A stretch of 64,000 bases of DNA from Bradyrhizobium ontarionense (GCF_021088345.1 NZ_CP088156.1:3162001-3226000); one strand, 5' to 3'. Shown: positions 37,503 through 47,594, counted from the stretch's first letter. The notes: generated from the sequence alone by a model not told the origin. Numbers and translations: made by a program.

Positions 37503-38819
37503 ATGCGAAGCTCTTCGACTGCCTTGCGCGTGACCTTCAGCGCGCTCGCAACCTCGTTCATGCTGGTTGTCACCGCCGCGGCGCAAATGGCGCCGGAGGT
37601 TGCCGCTCCGCGCCCCCGGCCGGCGCCGTCATCGCGCGCGGCGGCCTGCCATAACGGCCAGAGCTTCGACCGCTTTCTCACCGAGCTGAAGCAGCGCGCC
37701 GTCACCGAGGGCGTGTCGCAGCGCGCGATCGCGGCGGCCTCGCCGTACCTCACCTATGACCAGGGCATCGTCAACCGCGACCGCGGCCAGCGCGTGTTCG
37801 GCCAGCTGTTCACCGAGTTCGCCGGCCGCATGGCCGCAAGCTACCGGATGCAGAACGGCCAGCAGCACATCAGGATGCATGCGGCGGCGTTCACGCGCGC
37901 CGAGAAGGAGTATGGCGTGCCGCCGGCGGTCATCGCCGCGTTCTGGGGCCTGGAAAGCGATTTCGGCGCCAACATGGGCAACCTGCCGGTGCTGCCGTCG
38001 CTGGTGTCGCTCGCCTATGACTGCCGCCGCAGCGAGCGCTTCCAGAACGAGACCATCGCCGCGCTGAAGGTCATCGACCGTGGCGACCTTGCGCCGGAGG
38101 AGATGATCGGCTCCTGGGCGGGCGAACTCGGCCAAACCCAGTTCCTGCCGACCCACTACGCCACCTACGCCGTCGACTATGACGGCGATGGCCGCCGTAA
38201 CCTGCTGCGCAGCCCGGCCGACGTGATCGGCTCGACCGCCAACTACATCGCCACCGGCCTGAAATGGCGCCGCGGCGAGCCATGGCTGGAAGAGATTCGC
38301 GTGCCCTCGAGCTTCCCCTGGGAGCAGGCCGATCTCACCGTCAAGGCGCCGCGCAGCAAATGGGGGTCGCTCGGCGTCACCTATCCGGACGGACGGCCCC
38401 TGCCGAACGATGCGCTCGAAGCTTCGGTGCTGCTACCGATGGGCCGCAACGGACCGGCGTTCCTGGCCTATGCCAATTTCGCCGCCTACACCGAGTGGAA
38501 CAACTCGCTGATCTATTCGACCACGGCCGGCTATCTCGCCACCCGCATCGCCGGCGCGCCGCCGATGCGCAAGGCCAGCGGCCCGGTCGCGCAGCTGCCG
38601 TTCAACGAGATCAAGGAGCTACAGCAGCTGCTGGTCCGGGCCGGCTTCGACGTCGGCAAGGTCGACGGCGTGCTCGGCCAGCAGAGCCGCATCGCCATCA
38701 AGACGATGCAGCTCCGGCTGGGGCTGCCGGCCGATTCCTGGCCGACGGCCGAGTTGCTGGCGCGCATGCGCGGCGCGCCGCGCGCGCAGGCCGGGCCGGC
38801 GGCCACGGCCACGCGCTAA
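37503..38819 (+). CDS. lytic murein transglycosylase (MltB-type) with peptidoglycan-binding domain
   Basis: 438 residues. A signal peptide (VTFSALATSFMLVVTAAAQ) precedes an SLT_2 domain in which FWGLESDFGANMGN carries the catalytic Glu151 and GSWAGELGQTQFLPTHYATY is diagnostic. The C-terminal PG_binding_1 domain is LPFNEIKELQQLLVRAGFD followed by VDGVLGQQSRIAIKTMQ. It cleaves glycan strands to anhydromuropeptides in the periplasm. It is a soluble form with no lipobox cysteine. Confidence 0.92.
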   Translation: MRSSSTALRVTFSALATSFMLVVTAAAQMAPEVAAPRPRPAPSSRAAACHNGQSFDRFLTELKQRAVTEGVSQRAIAAASPYLTYDQGIVNRDRGQRVFGQLFTEFAGRMAASYRMQNGQQHIRMHAAAFTRAEKEYGVPPAVIAAFWGLESDFGANMGNLPVLPSLVSLAYDCRRSERFQNETIAALKVIDRGDLAPEEMIGSWAGELGQTQFLPTHYATYAVDYDGDGRRNLLRSPADVIGSTANYIATGLKWRRGEPWLEEIRVPSSFPWEQADLTVKAPRSKWGSLGVTYPDGRPLPNDALEASVLLPMGRNGPAFLAYANFAAYTEWNNSLIYSTTAGYLATRIAGAPPMRKASGPVAQLPFNEIKELQQLLVRAGFDVGKVDGVLGQQSRIAIKTMQLRLGLPADSWPTAELLARMRGAPRAQAGPAATATR

Positions 38820-38981
38820 GTCAAAGCGCGTTTTCGATGCCCGACGACCGGTCCAAATAGCACAGCATCGAACCGATCCAAGCGAATCTCACGGGCGATC
38901 AGGACGTCATGTCTGCGGGGCGGACCGGGGCGCTGGGCGCGCGACGATTGCCTCCCGGGCGCAGCTCAAGCGGATCGCCGG

Positions 38982-40004
38982 TCAGAGTTCAAGCACAGCT
39001 TGATAGGCGAACAGAGCGGGCGTTCCGCCGGTATGAATGAACACAACGTCTGTGCCCGACTCCCATCGCCCTTCCCGTATGAGAGCTATCAAGCCTGCCA
39101 ATCCCTTGCCGGAGTAGACCGGATCCAGTGGCAAGGCTTCCAGCGCTCCGGCAAGCCTGATCGCTTCGAGCGTCGCGGCATGCGGCACGCCGTAGCCAGG
39201 GCCGGCGTGCCCGGCGATGACCTCCACGTCATCCTCAGCGAAGGGGGCGCCGATCATCTCGGCTGCGGCTCTTCCGTAGGCGATGACGTCGGATCGCACG
39301 CGCTCGGGTTCGGCATCGATGTCGATGCCGACGATTCGCGTATCAGGCATCACGACCGACGCGCCGAGAACAAGGCCGGCCTGCGTGCCGCCGCTACCGC
39401 TGCAATGCACGATCGCGGCAGGTCGAATGCCTGATGCCGCCGACTGCTCCGCGATCTCCAAGATAATTGATGCGTAGGCGATCGCGCCGAGTGGGCTGGA
39501 AACTCCGTACGGAACGAAGTAAGGCCGACGTCCCTCTTGCCTCAGCCGGCTTCCCAGTTGTTCGATCGCGACGTTGCGATCCCCTGTCCACGGCACGGGA
39601 TGAAGATGCGCGCCGAACAGTCGGTTGAGTAGCATATTCCCCGACGTCTCGTACTCGGGAGTCGGCGGAGCCAGACGGCCGTGATAGACAGCCAGATGGC
39701 ATTCCATGCCGAGCTTTGCTGCTGCGGCAGCGACTTGACGCTGACTGTTGGACTGGACGACGCCACCGGACACCAGCACATCGGCGTTGGAGGCGACGGC
39801 TTCGTGCAGCACGTAGTCGAGCTTGCGCAGTTTGTTGCCGCCGAATCCAAGACCGGTCATGTCCTCACGCTTCACCCATAGGCGCGGTCCGCCCAGATGG
39901 GCCGTAAGCCGCCTCATTGGCTCGAGCGGCGTGGGCAGGGTGGCGAGCCCCAGGCGCGGGAAACCCGACTGCATGGAGGCAAGAACCGCATCTTTGGTTT
40001 TCAT
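38982..40004 (-). CDS. D-cysteine desulfhydrase / ACC deaminase-like PLP enzyme
   Basis: About 340 residues, fold-type II PLP enzyme. WVKREDMTGLGFGGNKLRKL contains the Schiff-base lysine (NK), and the phosphate cup is GSGGTQAG. SNSQRQVAAAAAKLG lies at the usual SNHxRQ position. Members deaminate or desulfhydrate small amino acids such as D-cysteine or 1-aminocyclopropane-1-carboxylate; I cannot decide which. A GTG at 40013 is an alternative start. It lies downstream of a ribose-type ABC importer on the same strand after 81 bases and may act on the imported compound. Confidence 0.82.
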   Translation of the reverse strand: MKTKDAVLASMQSGFPRLGLATLPTPLEPMRRLTAHLGGPRLWVKREDMTGLGFGGNKLRKLDYVLHEAVASNADVLVSGGVVQSNSQRQVAAAAAKLGMECHLAVYHGRLAPPTPEYETSGNMLLNRLFGAHLHPVPWTGDRNVAIEQLGSRLRQEGRRPYFVPYGVSSPLGAIAYASIILEIAEQSAASGIRPAAIVHCSGSGGTQAGLVLGASVVMPDTRIVGIDIDAEPERVRSDVIAYGRAAAEMIGAPFAEDDVEVIAGHAGPGYGVPHAATLEAIRLAGALEALPLDPVYSGKGLAGLIALIREGRWESGTDVVFIHTGGTPALFAYQAVLEL

Positions 40005-40085
40005 GGCAGACACAGGACCTACCAGCTTCCGCCCCGATACAGGACCGTCTCCAGAAAAGCTACCTTCCGGGAGCAGAGATCGCGC

Positions 40086-41036
40086 TCAACGCGCCGCTTC
40101 GGCCCCGCCGGCCGCGGTAATGACCGCCACGATGATGAGCCCGGTCAGGACCAGGCGAACACCCGCGCTGACGCCGAACGTGTTGAGCATGGTCAGCAGC
40201 AGCACCAGGAACAACGCCGCGCCCCAGAGACCGGGAATGTTGGCTCGCCCGCCGGCAACCGACGTACCGCCGATCACGACGACCGCGATCGAGGCCAGGA
40301 GATATTCGTTGCCGATGTCGACGTTGGCGCCGCGGAAGTAGCCGGCCAGCAGCGCGCCGTCGATGCCTCCGAGCGTCCCGGACAGGACATAAGTCGCAAA
40401 GCGCACCCGATTGACGCGGATGCCGGCCAGCCGCGCGGCGCGCATGTTCTGTCCGATCGCAAGGACCGAGCGGCCGAACACCGTCCGTTGCAGCAGGAGA
40501 CTCGCCCCCATCGTGAACAGCAGGATCAGGATCGCCAGGATCGGGATGCCAAAGACCTGGACGTTGGTGAAGTCGGCAAAGCCGGTCGGCGGCTTGATCT
40601 GAAGCCCGCGGCCATAGCTGATATCGATCGACTGGATGACGAAGCTCGCCGACAAGGTCGCGATGATCGGCGGGATCCGCAACGCCCAGATCAGCAGGTA
40701 GTTGACCGTTCCGATCGCCGCGCCGCATGCAAGGGCGGCGAGCAGCCCGAGCGCGATGCGGCTGTCCTCGCCGGCCATCACCGTCATCGCCACGGCGCTG
40801 GCAAGCCCGATGTTGGCGGGCAACGACAGGTCGACATTCCCTGGCCCGAGCGTGATGACGAACATCTGGCCGACACCGACCACGATCGTGAACACCGCGA
40901 GCGAGAGCGCAGCCGTCAGCATGCCGCCGCCGCCATGACCGCCGGTGAAGGAGATGGCCGCCAGCCAGACCGAGAGGGCGCCGATGAACGACCATATCCA
41001 AGGTCTGGCGAGCGTCCTGCCGAGCACGTCCCTCAT
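40086..41036 (-). CDS. ABC transporter permease (ribose/branched-chain type)
   Basis: 316 residues with about nine membrane helices and the BPD_transp_2 motifs LGPGNVDLSLPANIGLASAV and GQNMRAARLAGIRVNRVRFA. It overlaps the upstream permease gene by four bases (ATGA), so the two permeases form a heterodimer made from one transcript. Part of a four-gene importer with genes at 41033-44552. Confidence 0.92.
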   Translation of the reverse strand: MRDVLGRTLARPWIWSFIGALSVWLAAISFTGGHGGGGMLTAALSLAVFTIVVGVGQMFVITLGPGNVDLSLPANIGLASAVAMTVMAGEDSRIALGLLAALACGAAIGTVNYLLIWALRIPPIIATLSASFVIQSIDISYGRGLQIKPPTGFADFTNVQVFGIPILAILILLFTMGASLLLQRTVFGRSVLAIGQNMRAARLAGIRVNRVRFATYVLSGTLGGIDGALLAGYFRGANVDIGNEYLLASIAVVVIGGTSVAGGRANIPGLWGAALFLVLLLTMLNTFGVSAGVRLVLTGLIIVAVITAAGGAEAAR

Positions 41037-42016
41037 CCCTCCGCGTCCTTTCTGCTGATCAGCACACGGGCGGCGAGCACGGTGATCAGAATGATGCCGT
41101 TGGCCGCGACCTGCCAGTCCGGCGGAATGCGCATGAAGGTGAGGAGCGGCGAGGCCGCAAGTGCCAGGGTCAAGGCGCCGATGACAGCGCCGATTGGCGA
41201 GACGCGACCGCCGACGAATTCGCCGCCGCCAAGAATGACGCCTGCGATGGACAGCAGCGTATAGCCGTTGCCGATGTTGGCGTCGGCCGAGGTCGTGGTG
41301 CCGATCAGCGCAAGGCCTGAGAGCACACCGAACAGGCCGGCACAGGCGAACAGGGTCATCTTCGCCTTCAGCAGCGACCAGCCGGCACGGCCGATCGCGA
41401 CCGCATTGCCGCCGGAGCCACGCAGAACCGCGCCATAGGAGGTGCGCATCAGGCCGACATAGGCGAGCGCTGCGATCAGTACCGCGGCGACGATCGGGAA
41501 TGGCACGAATGGCGGCTTGAATTTCACAACGGCGAGCAACCAGTCCGGCGCCTTGCCGCCGGGCTTCGGCAGCATCAGGATGGCCAGTCCCTGCCAGACG
41601 AAGCTCATGCCGAGGGTCACGACGATCGAGGGCAGATTGCGCAGATGGATCAGTGCGCCGAGGCCTGCGTAAACACCGATGCAGCCGAGCAGCGTGATGG
41701 CCCCGAGCAGTGGCGTCTCGCGCAACCATGTCGCCGTGACGCAGCCGACGAAGCCGACGAATGCGCCGATCGACAGATCGAGGTCGTTGCCGGCGATGAC
41801 GAACATCTGCGCGATCGTGGCGAGCGCAATCGGCACCGCGAGGTTGAGCATCAGCGTGAAGCCGAAATAGCTGATGGCCCGCGGGTTGAGCCAGGCGATG
41901 CCCGCCAGCACCAGCGCAAGCGACAGAGCCGGCAGCAATGCGCGCAGGAGTCGCGGCATGTTGCGCGCCCCGAGGACGGGCAAAGCCCCTTTCGCCGATG
42001 CGCTCCGGGAGCTCAT
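41033..42016 (-). CDS. ABC transporter permease (ribose/branched-chain type)
   Basis: 327 residues from the ATG at 42016 (MSSRSASAKG). A TTG at 42037 would extend it into the preceding gene. Motifs NDLDLSIGAFVGFVGCVTAT and GNAVAIGRAGWSLLKAKMTL are typical of RbsC-like permeases. It starts four bases after the ATPase stop and overlaps the next permease by four bases. Confidence 0.92.
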   Translation of the reverse strand: MSSRSASAKGALPVLGARNMPRLLRALLPALSLALVLAGIAWLNPRAISYFGFTLMLNLAVPIALATIAQMFVIAGNDLDLSIGAFVGFVGCVTATWLRETPLLGAITLLGCIGVYAGLGALIHLRNLPSIVVTLGMSFVWQGLAILMLPKPGGKAPDWLLAVVKFKPPFVPFPIVAAVLIAALAYVGLMRTSYGAVLRGSGGNAVAIGRAGWSLLKAKMTLFACAGLFGVLSGLALIGTTTSADANIGNGYTLLSIAGVILGGGEFVGGRVSPIGAVIGALTLALAASPLLTFMRIPPDWQVAANGIILITVLAARVLISRKDAEG

Positions 42017-42020
42017 GATC

Positions 42021-43490
42021 TCAGCTCGCTTCCGCAAACGAGGACTGGATGACCTTCTCCTCGGTCAACTCATTGCGCGTGAGGTCAGCAACGATGGCCC
42101 CGTTGCGAAACACATAGACGTGGTCGCACTGCTTCAATTCGTCGGTCTCGGTGGTGTACCACAAAAAAGTGCGGCCGGAATCCGCCTCCTGCCGGATCAG
42201 ATCATAGACCTCGCGCTTGGTACCGACGTCGACGCCGCGCATCGGATCGTCCATTAGCACGATGCGCGCGTCGGAGCCGAGCGCGCGGGCAAACAACGCC
42301 TTCTGCTGATTACCTCCGGACAGGGAGAGGATGTTGTCGTGAACGTCGGGCGTACGGATCCTGATCTTGTCGCGCCAGAGCGCGGCCAGCGCGTCTTCGC
42401 GCCGGCGCGAGATCAGGAGGCCCTCGCGCAGGCTTGCCAGCGAGCACACGCCAATGTTTTCGGCAATCGACCATAGCGGGAAGACGCCGTCGGCCTGGCG
42501 GTCGCCCGCGACCAGGGCCACGCTCGCGGTGACCTCCACGCCGGTCACAGCGCGCGTCGCCGCCGAGAAGATCGCGAGCAGCAGCTCGGTCTGGCCGTGT
42601 CCGGCAAGACCGGCGAGACCGATGATCTCGCCCTCATGCGCCACCAGGTCGCCGACGCCGCTCTGCCGCTTCGGGCGCGCACGCACGCGGAGCGGCGATT
42701 GCCCGCGGGCGCGGCCCTCGCCCCGATGAGCCTCGCGCGCATGAACCTCGACATCGCCCATCGCCGCGACCAGCTTGTCGCGATCGAACGCCGCAGCGCT
42801 TGCATCGGCAACTGTCCTGCCATCACGCATCACCGCGATGCGATCGCAGTTCGCGAGCACCTCGCCAAGCAGATGTGAAATGAAGATGAAGCTGACGCCT
42901 TCGGCGACGACGCGGCGCATGAAGCCGAGCAGCTGTCCGGCGGTGTGGGCGTCCAATGAGGAGGTCGGCTCATCGAGGATGACCAGCCGCACCGGCTCGT
43001 CGGTCATCGTGAAGGCGCGCGCGACCTCGACCATCTGGCGTCGTCCGATCGGAAGGTCCTGTACCAGATCGGACGCGCCGATGCCGTGACCGGGGAAGAT
43101 CGCGTCGAGCTTGTCGAGGATCAGCCGGCCCGCCTTTCGGCGCCAGTTGAAGCCGGTGAGCGAAGGATGGAAGATGCGGGTGTTCTCGGCCACGGTCAGG
43201 TTCGGACAGAGCGAGAGTTCCTGGAACACGCAGCGGACGCCGAGCTTCTTGGCGAGGCCAGGCGAATAGCCGGACGGCACTTCGCCTCCGAGCGCGAGAT
43301 GTCCGCGATCGGCAACGGCGGTGCCGGCGAGGATGTGCATCAAGGTCGACTTGCCCGCGCCATTGTGTCCAACGAGCCCGAGGCATTCGCCCCGACCGAG
43401 CGCGAGATCGACGCCGCCGAGCGCACGAACGGCACCGAAATGTTTTTCGATGCCGTTCAGCCTGACGAGTTCAGGGCTGGTAGCGGTCAT
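42021..43490 (-). CDS. sugar-type ABC transporter ATP-binding protein
   Basis: 489 residues with two fused ABC domains as in RbsA/MglA. Domain 1 has Walker [10 protein letters not shown] and the D-loop region [17 protein letters not shown]; its signature is the variant [11 protein letters not shown]. Domain 2 has the degenerate Walker [14 protein letters not shown], normal for the family, and the good signature [17 protein letters not shown]. It energises the two permeases encoded downstream. Confidence 0.93.
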   Translation of the reverse strand: MTATSPELVRLNGIEKHFGAVRALGGVDLALGRGECLGLVGHNGAGKSTLMHILAGTAVADRGHLALGGEVPSGYSPGLAKKLGVRCVFQELSLCPNLTVAENTRIFHPSLTGFNWRRKAGRLILDKLDAIFPGHGIGASDLVQDLPIGRRQMVEVARAFTMTDEPVRLVILDEPTSSLDAHTAGQLLGFMRRVVAEGVSFIFISHLLGEVLANCDRIAVMRDGRTVADASAAAFDRDKLVAAMGDVEVHAREAHRGEGRARGQSPLRVRARPKRQSGVGDLVAHEGEIIGLAGLAGHGQTELLLAIFSAATRAVTGVEVTASVALVAGDRQADGVFPLWSIAENIGVCSLASLREGLLISRRREDALAALWRDKIRIRTPDVHDNILSLSGGNQQKALFARALGSDARIVLMDDPMRGVDVGTKREVYDLIRQEADSGRTFLWYTTETDELKQCDHVYVFRNGAIVADLTRNELTEEKVIQSSFAEAS

Positions 43491-43529
43491 TCGGCCCCTG
43501 CGTCCTGCGAACCGCGCCCCGTTCAGCCG

Positions 43530-44552
43530 TCACTTCATGTTGGCTTTGATCGCCGCGACCGCTTCCTCTCGGGTATATTCGTGGCTCGCGACGCTGCCCT
43601 TGGGGATGTTGGGCAGTTCAGTCTCGAAATTGTCCTGCGTGAAAGCCAGATAAGGCACCAGCAGATCGTGAGGGATGGTCTTGTTGCCGTCCAGCACCTG
43701 CTGAGCGACCCAGAAGGCCAAGGTCGACACGCCCGGGGCGATCGAGGCGGACCACGTGGTGTAGCCGTCCTTGGCCTTCTGCTCCTTCCACCACTGCAGC
43801 TCGTCCTGCCGGTTACCCATGATGATGGTGGGGCGCGGCTTGCCGGCGGCGGCGAACGCCTGGGCCGCTCCATAGCCGTCGCCGCCCTGGTCGACGACGC
43901 CGACGACGTCGGGCAGCGACGGCAGCACGGTCGCGACCGCCTTCTGGGCTGTCGTCTGATCCCAATCGCCGGTCACCGAGCTCACGATCTTGAACTGCGG
44001 ATGCGCCTTGACGCCTTCGAGAATGCCGGCGTGAATGGCGTCGTCGATCGAGGTCCCGGCAAGGCCGCGGATCTCGAGCAAATTGCCGCCCTTAGGCTGG
44101 AACTTGGCCATCTGCTCGACTTCCTGATTTCCCATGGCCTTGAAGTCGACGACGACGCGGTAGGCGCAGGGCTCGGTGACGATGCCGTCGAACGACACCA
44201 CCACGATGCCGGCATCGCAGGCCTGTTTGACAGCGCCATTCAAGGCGTCAGGCGAAGATGCATTGATGACGATCGCGTCATAACCCTGCAGAATCAGGTT
44301 CTGGATCTGCGCCGCCTGAGTCGGCACATCCTTGTCGGCAGTGGTGAACACGTCGGCGGCAGCGACGACCTTGTCGACGACCGCCTTCTTGGTGACGATC
44401 TCATAGCTCTTGAGCATCGCCTGGCGCCAGGAGTTGCCGGCATAGTTGTTCGAAAACGCGATCTTCTTGCCGCTCGTGTCGGCGAACGCCGACCCGCCGA
44501 TGATGGTGCTGACGACGGCGCAGCAAGCCACGATGCGAATGCCGGATGTCAT
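43530..44552 (-). CDS. ABC transporter substrate-binding protein (RbsB-like)
   Basis: 340 residues from the ATG at 44552 with AGGAG upstream. A signal peptide (IVACCAVVSTIIGGSAFA) precedes a Peripla_BP_4 domain: IAFSNNYAGNSWRQAMLKSY and ILQGYDAIVINASSPDALNG, with GVVDQGGDGYGAAQAFAAAG later. RbsB-like proteins bind sugars, but also purines, autoinducers and small amines. First gene of the ABC operon; the ligand is not deducible. The downstream PLP enzyme hints that the ligand may contain an amino group. Confidence 0.9.
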   Translation of the reverse strand: MTSGIRIVACCAVVSTIIGGSAFADTSGKKIAFSNNYAGNSWRQAMLKSYEIVTKKAVVDKVVAAADVFTTADKDVPTQAAQIQNLILQGYDAIVINASSPDALNGAVKQACDAGIVVVSFDGIVTEPCAYRVVVDFKAMGNQEVEQMAKFQPKGGNLLEIRGLAGTSIDDAIHAGILEGVKAHPQFKIVSSVTGDWDQTTAQKAVATVLPSLPDVVGVVDQGGDGYGAAQAFAAAGKPRPTIIMGNRQDELQWWKEQKAKDGYTTWSASIAPGVSTLAFWVAQQVLDGNKTIPHDLLVPYLAFTQDNFETELPNIPKGSVASHEYTREEAVAAIKANMK

Positions 44553-44853
44553 GAAACTCTCCTCCCTGGCGATCTTTGCGGCCCCGACCTTTTCGGACTT
44601 CTCGAGTGGACCGCGCGTCACGATATCGCTGCACTGGTCGCTCGACAAGCTGCCCGCGCGGCGCGTGCGTTGGCCGGCCGCTCAGGTCACGATGCGGAGC
44701 GATCATGAGAGTGGCGAAACGCCTCCACATCGAGCCGGGAAGAATCTTCCAAAATCGCGCGCAAGCTTAGAAAGATGCAGTTGCATTCTCTTGGAGGCAG
44801 CCCCATCTGCGTGGGGCGCTTCATTGCGACGTCTCCTTCAGCGAGAGCATCAC
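44553..44853. other. divergent promoter region
   Basis: About 300 bases between the divergent ABC operon and the DUF1993 gene. It must hold two promoters. No dyad, RNA gene or small coding sequence stood out. Confidence 0.4.
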
Positions 44854-45357
44854 ATGTCCTTTTATGACGCCACCGTCCCGGCCTACCTGCAGATCCTCAC
44901 CAGCCTCTCCGGCCTGCTGACCAAGGCCGAAGCCCATTGCGAGACCAAGAAAATTCAGCCCGAGGTGCTGCTCGGGTCCCGGCTCTATCCCGATATGCTG
45001 CCGCTTTCGAAGCAGATCCAGCTCGCCTCCGATTTCGCCGCCAAGGGTTGTGCCCGCCTCACCCAGAGCGAGGTGCCTGTCACCCCCGACACCGAGACCA
45101 GCTTTGCCGAGCTGCGCCAGCGGCTCGCCAACACCGTCGATTATCTGAAGCGTTTCACGCCAGCGCAATTCGAGGGCGCGGACAGCCGCGACGTCACCTT
45201 TCCGACCGGGGCGACTACCAGCATGACGTTGAAGGGCCAGGAGTTCGTCAACCGCGTCTCATTTCCGAACTTCTATTTCCACGCCGCGATTGCCCATGGC
45301 ATTCTTCGACATAACGGCGTCGAGATCGGAAAACGGGATTTTCTCGGGGTGGCCTGA
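44854..45357 (+). CDS. DUF1993 family protein
   Basis: 167 residues (MSFYDATVPAYLQILTSLSG...), recognised as DUF1993 by the N-terminal motif, LYPDMLPLSKQIQLASDFA and FPNFYFHAAIAHGILRHNG. The fold is a four-helix bundle related to the DinB superfamily, possibly with a metal site. Function unknown. A good terminator hairpin follows at 45371-45407. Confidence 0.87.
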   Translation: MSFYDATVPAYLQILTSLSGLLTKAEAHCETKKIQPEVLLGSRLYPDMLPLSKQIQLASDFAAKGCARLTQSEVPVTPDTETSFAELRQRLANTVDYLKRFTPAQFEGADSRDVTFPTGATTSMTLKGQEFVNRVSFPNFYFHAAIAHGILRHNGVEIGKRDFLGVA

Positions 45358-45370
45358 GCTTCGCGGCCGG

Positions 45371-45407
45371 CGGCGACGCCGTCCACAAGGCCCGGCGTCG
45401 CCGTTTT
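45371..45407 (+). terminator. rho-independent terminator after DUF1993 gene
   Basis: Perfect 10-base stem CGGCGACGCC / GGCGTCGCCG with a 13-base loop, followed by TTTT, starting 14 bases after the stop codon. Confidence 0.8.
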
Positions 45408-45616
45408 CAGCCGTGAGGCACCAGCGACCAGCCTGCCTCTGTCAAAGCAGCCAGTCGTAGCACGGACATGCTGCCGGCTTGGCGCTGCCAGCACGATATC
45501 CTCCGCATCCCGGCTGCGCTGTATACCCCCGCAAAATCGAATAGCTCGCGCCATTGCGCCGTCTGCCGCAATGCACAACTGACCTGCACCGATCCCTTTT
45601 TGTGGAAACGAATCCG

Positions 45617-46714
45617 ATGAGCACATCCAAACTTTTCGAGCCGTACAAGCTGGGTCCGGTCACCCTGGCCAATCGCGTCGTGATGGCGCCGCTGACGCGG
45701 AACCGCGCGGTCGAGGGCCTGGTCCCGAGCCCGTTGGCCGTCGACTATTACGGCCAGCGCGCCAGCGCCGGCCTCTTGATCACCGAAGCGAGCCAGGTCT
45801 CGCAACAGGGCCAGGGCTATCAGGACACGCCCGGCATCTATTCGAAGGAGCAGATCGCCGGCTGGCGCAAGGTGACCGATGCCGTGCATGCCAAGGGCGG
45901 CCGCATCTTCATCCAGCTCTGGCACGTCGGCCGCATCTCGCACGTATCGCTGCAGCCGAACGGCGGCGCGCCGGTCGCGCCCTCGGCCCTTGCCGCCAAG
46001 ACCAAGACCTTCGTCGGCGGCACCTTCACCGACGTCTCCACGCCGCGCGCGCTGGAACTGGCGGAAATCCCCGGCATCGTCGAGGCCTTCAAGCAGGCCG
46101 CGCTCAATGCGGTCGAGGCCGGCTTCGACGGCGTCGAGATCCATGGCGCCAACGGCTATCTGCTCGACCAGTTCGCCAAGGACGGCGCCAACAAGCGCAG
46201 CGACGCCTATGGCGGCTCGATCGAGAACCGGGCCCGGCTGATGCTCGAAGTCGCCAAGGCCGTGTCCGGCGCGATCGGGCCGGAGAAGACCGGCATCCGC
46301 CTGTCGCCGGTGACGCCCGCCAACGACGTCTCGGATTCCACCCCGCAACCGCTGTTCGACTACATCGTCGACCAGCTCAGTGCGCTGAACCTCGTCTATA
46401 TTCATGTCATCGAGGGCGCCACCGGCGGACCGCGTGACAATGCTCCGTTCGACTACGCGTCGCTCCGCAAGCGGTTCAAGGGCGCCTACATCGCCAACAA
46501 CGGCTACGACCTCGCACTCGCGAACAAGGTGCTCGCGACTGATGCGGCCGACCTGATCGCCTTCGGCAAGCCGTTCATCTCCAACCCCGATCTGGTCGAG
46601 CGGCTCAAATCGGACGCGCCGCTCAACGAGCTCGACCGTGCCACGCTCTATGGCGGCGGCGAGAAGGGTTACACGGACTATCCGACCCTGAAGGCCTCGC
46701 AAGCGGCCGAGTAG
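45617..46714 (+). CDS. Old Yellow Enzyme-family alkene reductase
   Basis: 365 residues of the NemA/XenB-like NADH:flavin oxidoreductase family. VMAPLTRNRA lies in the first barrel strand. EIHGANGYLLDQF holds the substrate-anchoring His176 and Asn179, and AYGGSIENRARL and AFGKPFISNPDL bind FMN phosphate. Reduces activated C=C bonds and nitro compounds using NAD(P)H. Start at the ATG at 45617. A strong terminator follows. Confidence 0.94.
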   Translation: MSTSKLFEPYKLGPVTLANRVVMAPLTRNRAVEGLVPSPLAVDYYGQRASAGLLITEASQVSQQGQGYQDTPGIYSKEQIAGWRKVTDAVHAKGGRIFIQLWHVGRISHVSLQPNGGAPVAPSALAAKTKTFVGGTFTDVSTPRALELAEIPGIVEAFKQAALNAVEAGFDGVEIHGANGYLLDQFAKDGANKRSDAYGGSIENRARLMLEVAKAVSGAIGPEKTGIRLSPVTPANDVSDSTPQPLFDYIVDQLSALNLVYIHVIEGATGGPRDNAPFDYASLRKRFKGAYIANNGYDLALANKVLATDAADLIAFGKPFISNPDLVERLKSDAPLNELDRATLYGGGEKGYTDYPTLKASQAAE

Positions 46715-46742
46715 CGCGAAGCCCCCCAGGCGACCATGAAAG

Positions 46743-46771
46743 AAAAGGCCGGGATTGCTCCCGGCCTTTTT
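46743..46771 (+). terminator. rho-independent terminator (AAAAGGCCGGG family)
   Basis: AAAAGGCCGGG-ATTGCT-CCCGGCCTTTTT. Perfect stem and U-run, between the convergent OYE gene and the hypothetical gene at 46795-47256; works in both directions. Three near-identical copies occur elsewhere in the window. Confidence 0.9.
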
Positions 46772-46794
46772 GACACCGCCATTGACGATCCCAA

Positions 46795-47256
46795 TCAGGT
46801 CATGCTTCCCGGCAGGAAGCAGCGCACTTCGATACGAAGCCCGGTATTGAGCTCGCGATAGTAGACGGGCCACACCATCGTCCGGCCTGCGCGATTGGGC
46901 TCGGTGACGACCGCCTCTTCCGGAACGTTCCACCACAGGCCTTCGATGCGCACGCGGTAGTGGCCATCCTTCATGTCCCAATCGATGTCCGAGAGCGCTG
47001 TCCCGTCGGCATCCGAGCAGCACGGCCCCTTGCCGGAACGCAACTTCTCGAACCAGCCCTTGAGCGGCGAATTCGCATAGCGCCCATCGAGATCGCGAGC
47101 CGTCGCGTCGGGTAACAGCAGGGAATGCACACCCAGACCGCCTGCGAGAGCAACTACTGAGATCGTCGCTCGCGCCCAACGAATGAAGACAGGCCGACGA
47201 GGGATATTCGACAGAGAGGAGATGATCGATTCAATCATCGAGGATCCGTCAATCAT
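46795..47256 (-). CDS. conserved hypothetical exported protein
   Basis: 153 residues from an ATG at 47256 preceded by GAGGTGG. A membrane/signal segment (ATISVVALAGGLGVHSLL) is followed by a compact domain with GPCCSDADGTALSDIDWDM and WWNVPEEAVVTEPNRAG, then MVWPVYY. I recognise it as a widespread Bradyrhizobium hypothetical of the GPCCSDADG type, function unknown. A later ATG at 47238 is possible. Confidence 0.72.
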   Translation of the reverse strand: MIDGSSMIESIISSLSNIPRRPVFIRWARATISVVALAGGLGVHSLLLPDATARDLDGRYANSPLKGWFEKLRSGKGPCCSDADGTALSDIDWDMKDGHYRVRIEGLWWNVPEEAVVTEPNRAGRTMVWPVYYRELNTGLRIEVRCFLPGSMT

Positions 47257-47471
47257 GTCCACCACCTCGTTGCCCGATGCGACAGCTGCGCAATAGCTCG
47301 TCGACATCTGTGGCGGAAGTTCGCAGCAAACGATGATTGTCGGCAACTAATCGGCCGACTGCGCAAATTCCAAGAGGACGCTGTAATCTCGTTCACCGGG
47401 ACAGCGGGAGAATTGCCCGACGCCGGCTTTGAACAGACCGATCGACGCTCGATGCGGCCCACGACCTGCGC

Positions 47472-47594
47472 AGGGAGGGCAAAGCGCCGCCGTCAGATGG
47501 CGCGTGCCCACCATGCCACATCGACCGCGGTGAGCACGGCGCACGATGCATCTCGGATGACGCAGCATTTCGCAGGCGCACCTTTGCCCGCCCT
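47472..47594. repeat. degenerate palindromic repeat (GGGCAAAG family)
   Basis: AGGGAGGGCAAAG at 47472-47484 is the near-perfect inverse of CTTTGCCCGCCCT at 47582-47594. GTGCCCACCATGCC inside resembles a dispersed Bradyrhizobium intergenic repeat. It occupies the 409-base gap (47257-47665) before the insertion sequence, in which I find no gene. Confidence 0.5.

Noticed and set aside
43086..44708. 540-codon plus-strand frame opposite the ABC ATPase and binding protein
   Set aside because: Lacks any family motif and overlaps two well-supported genes.
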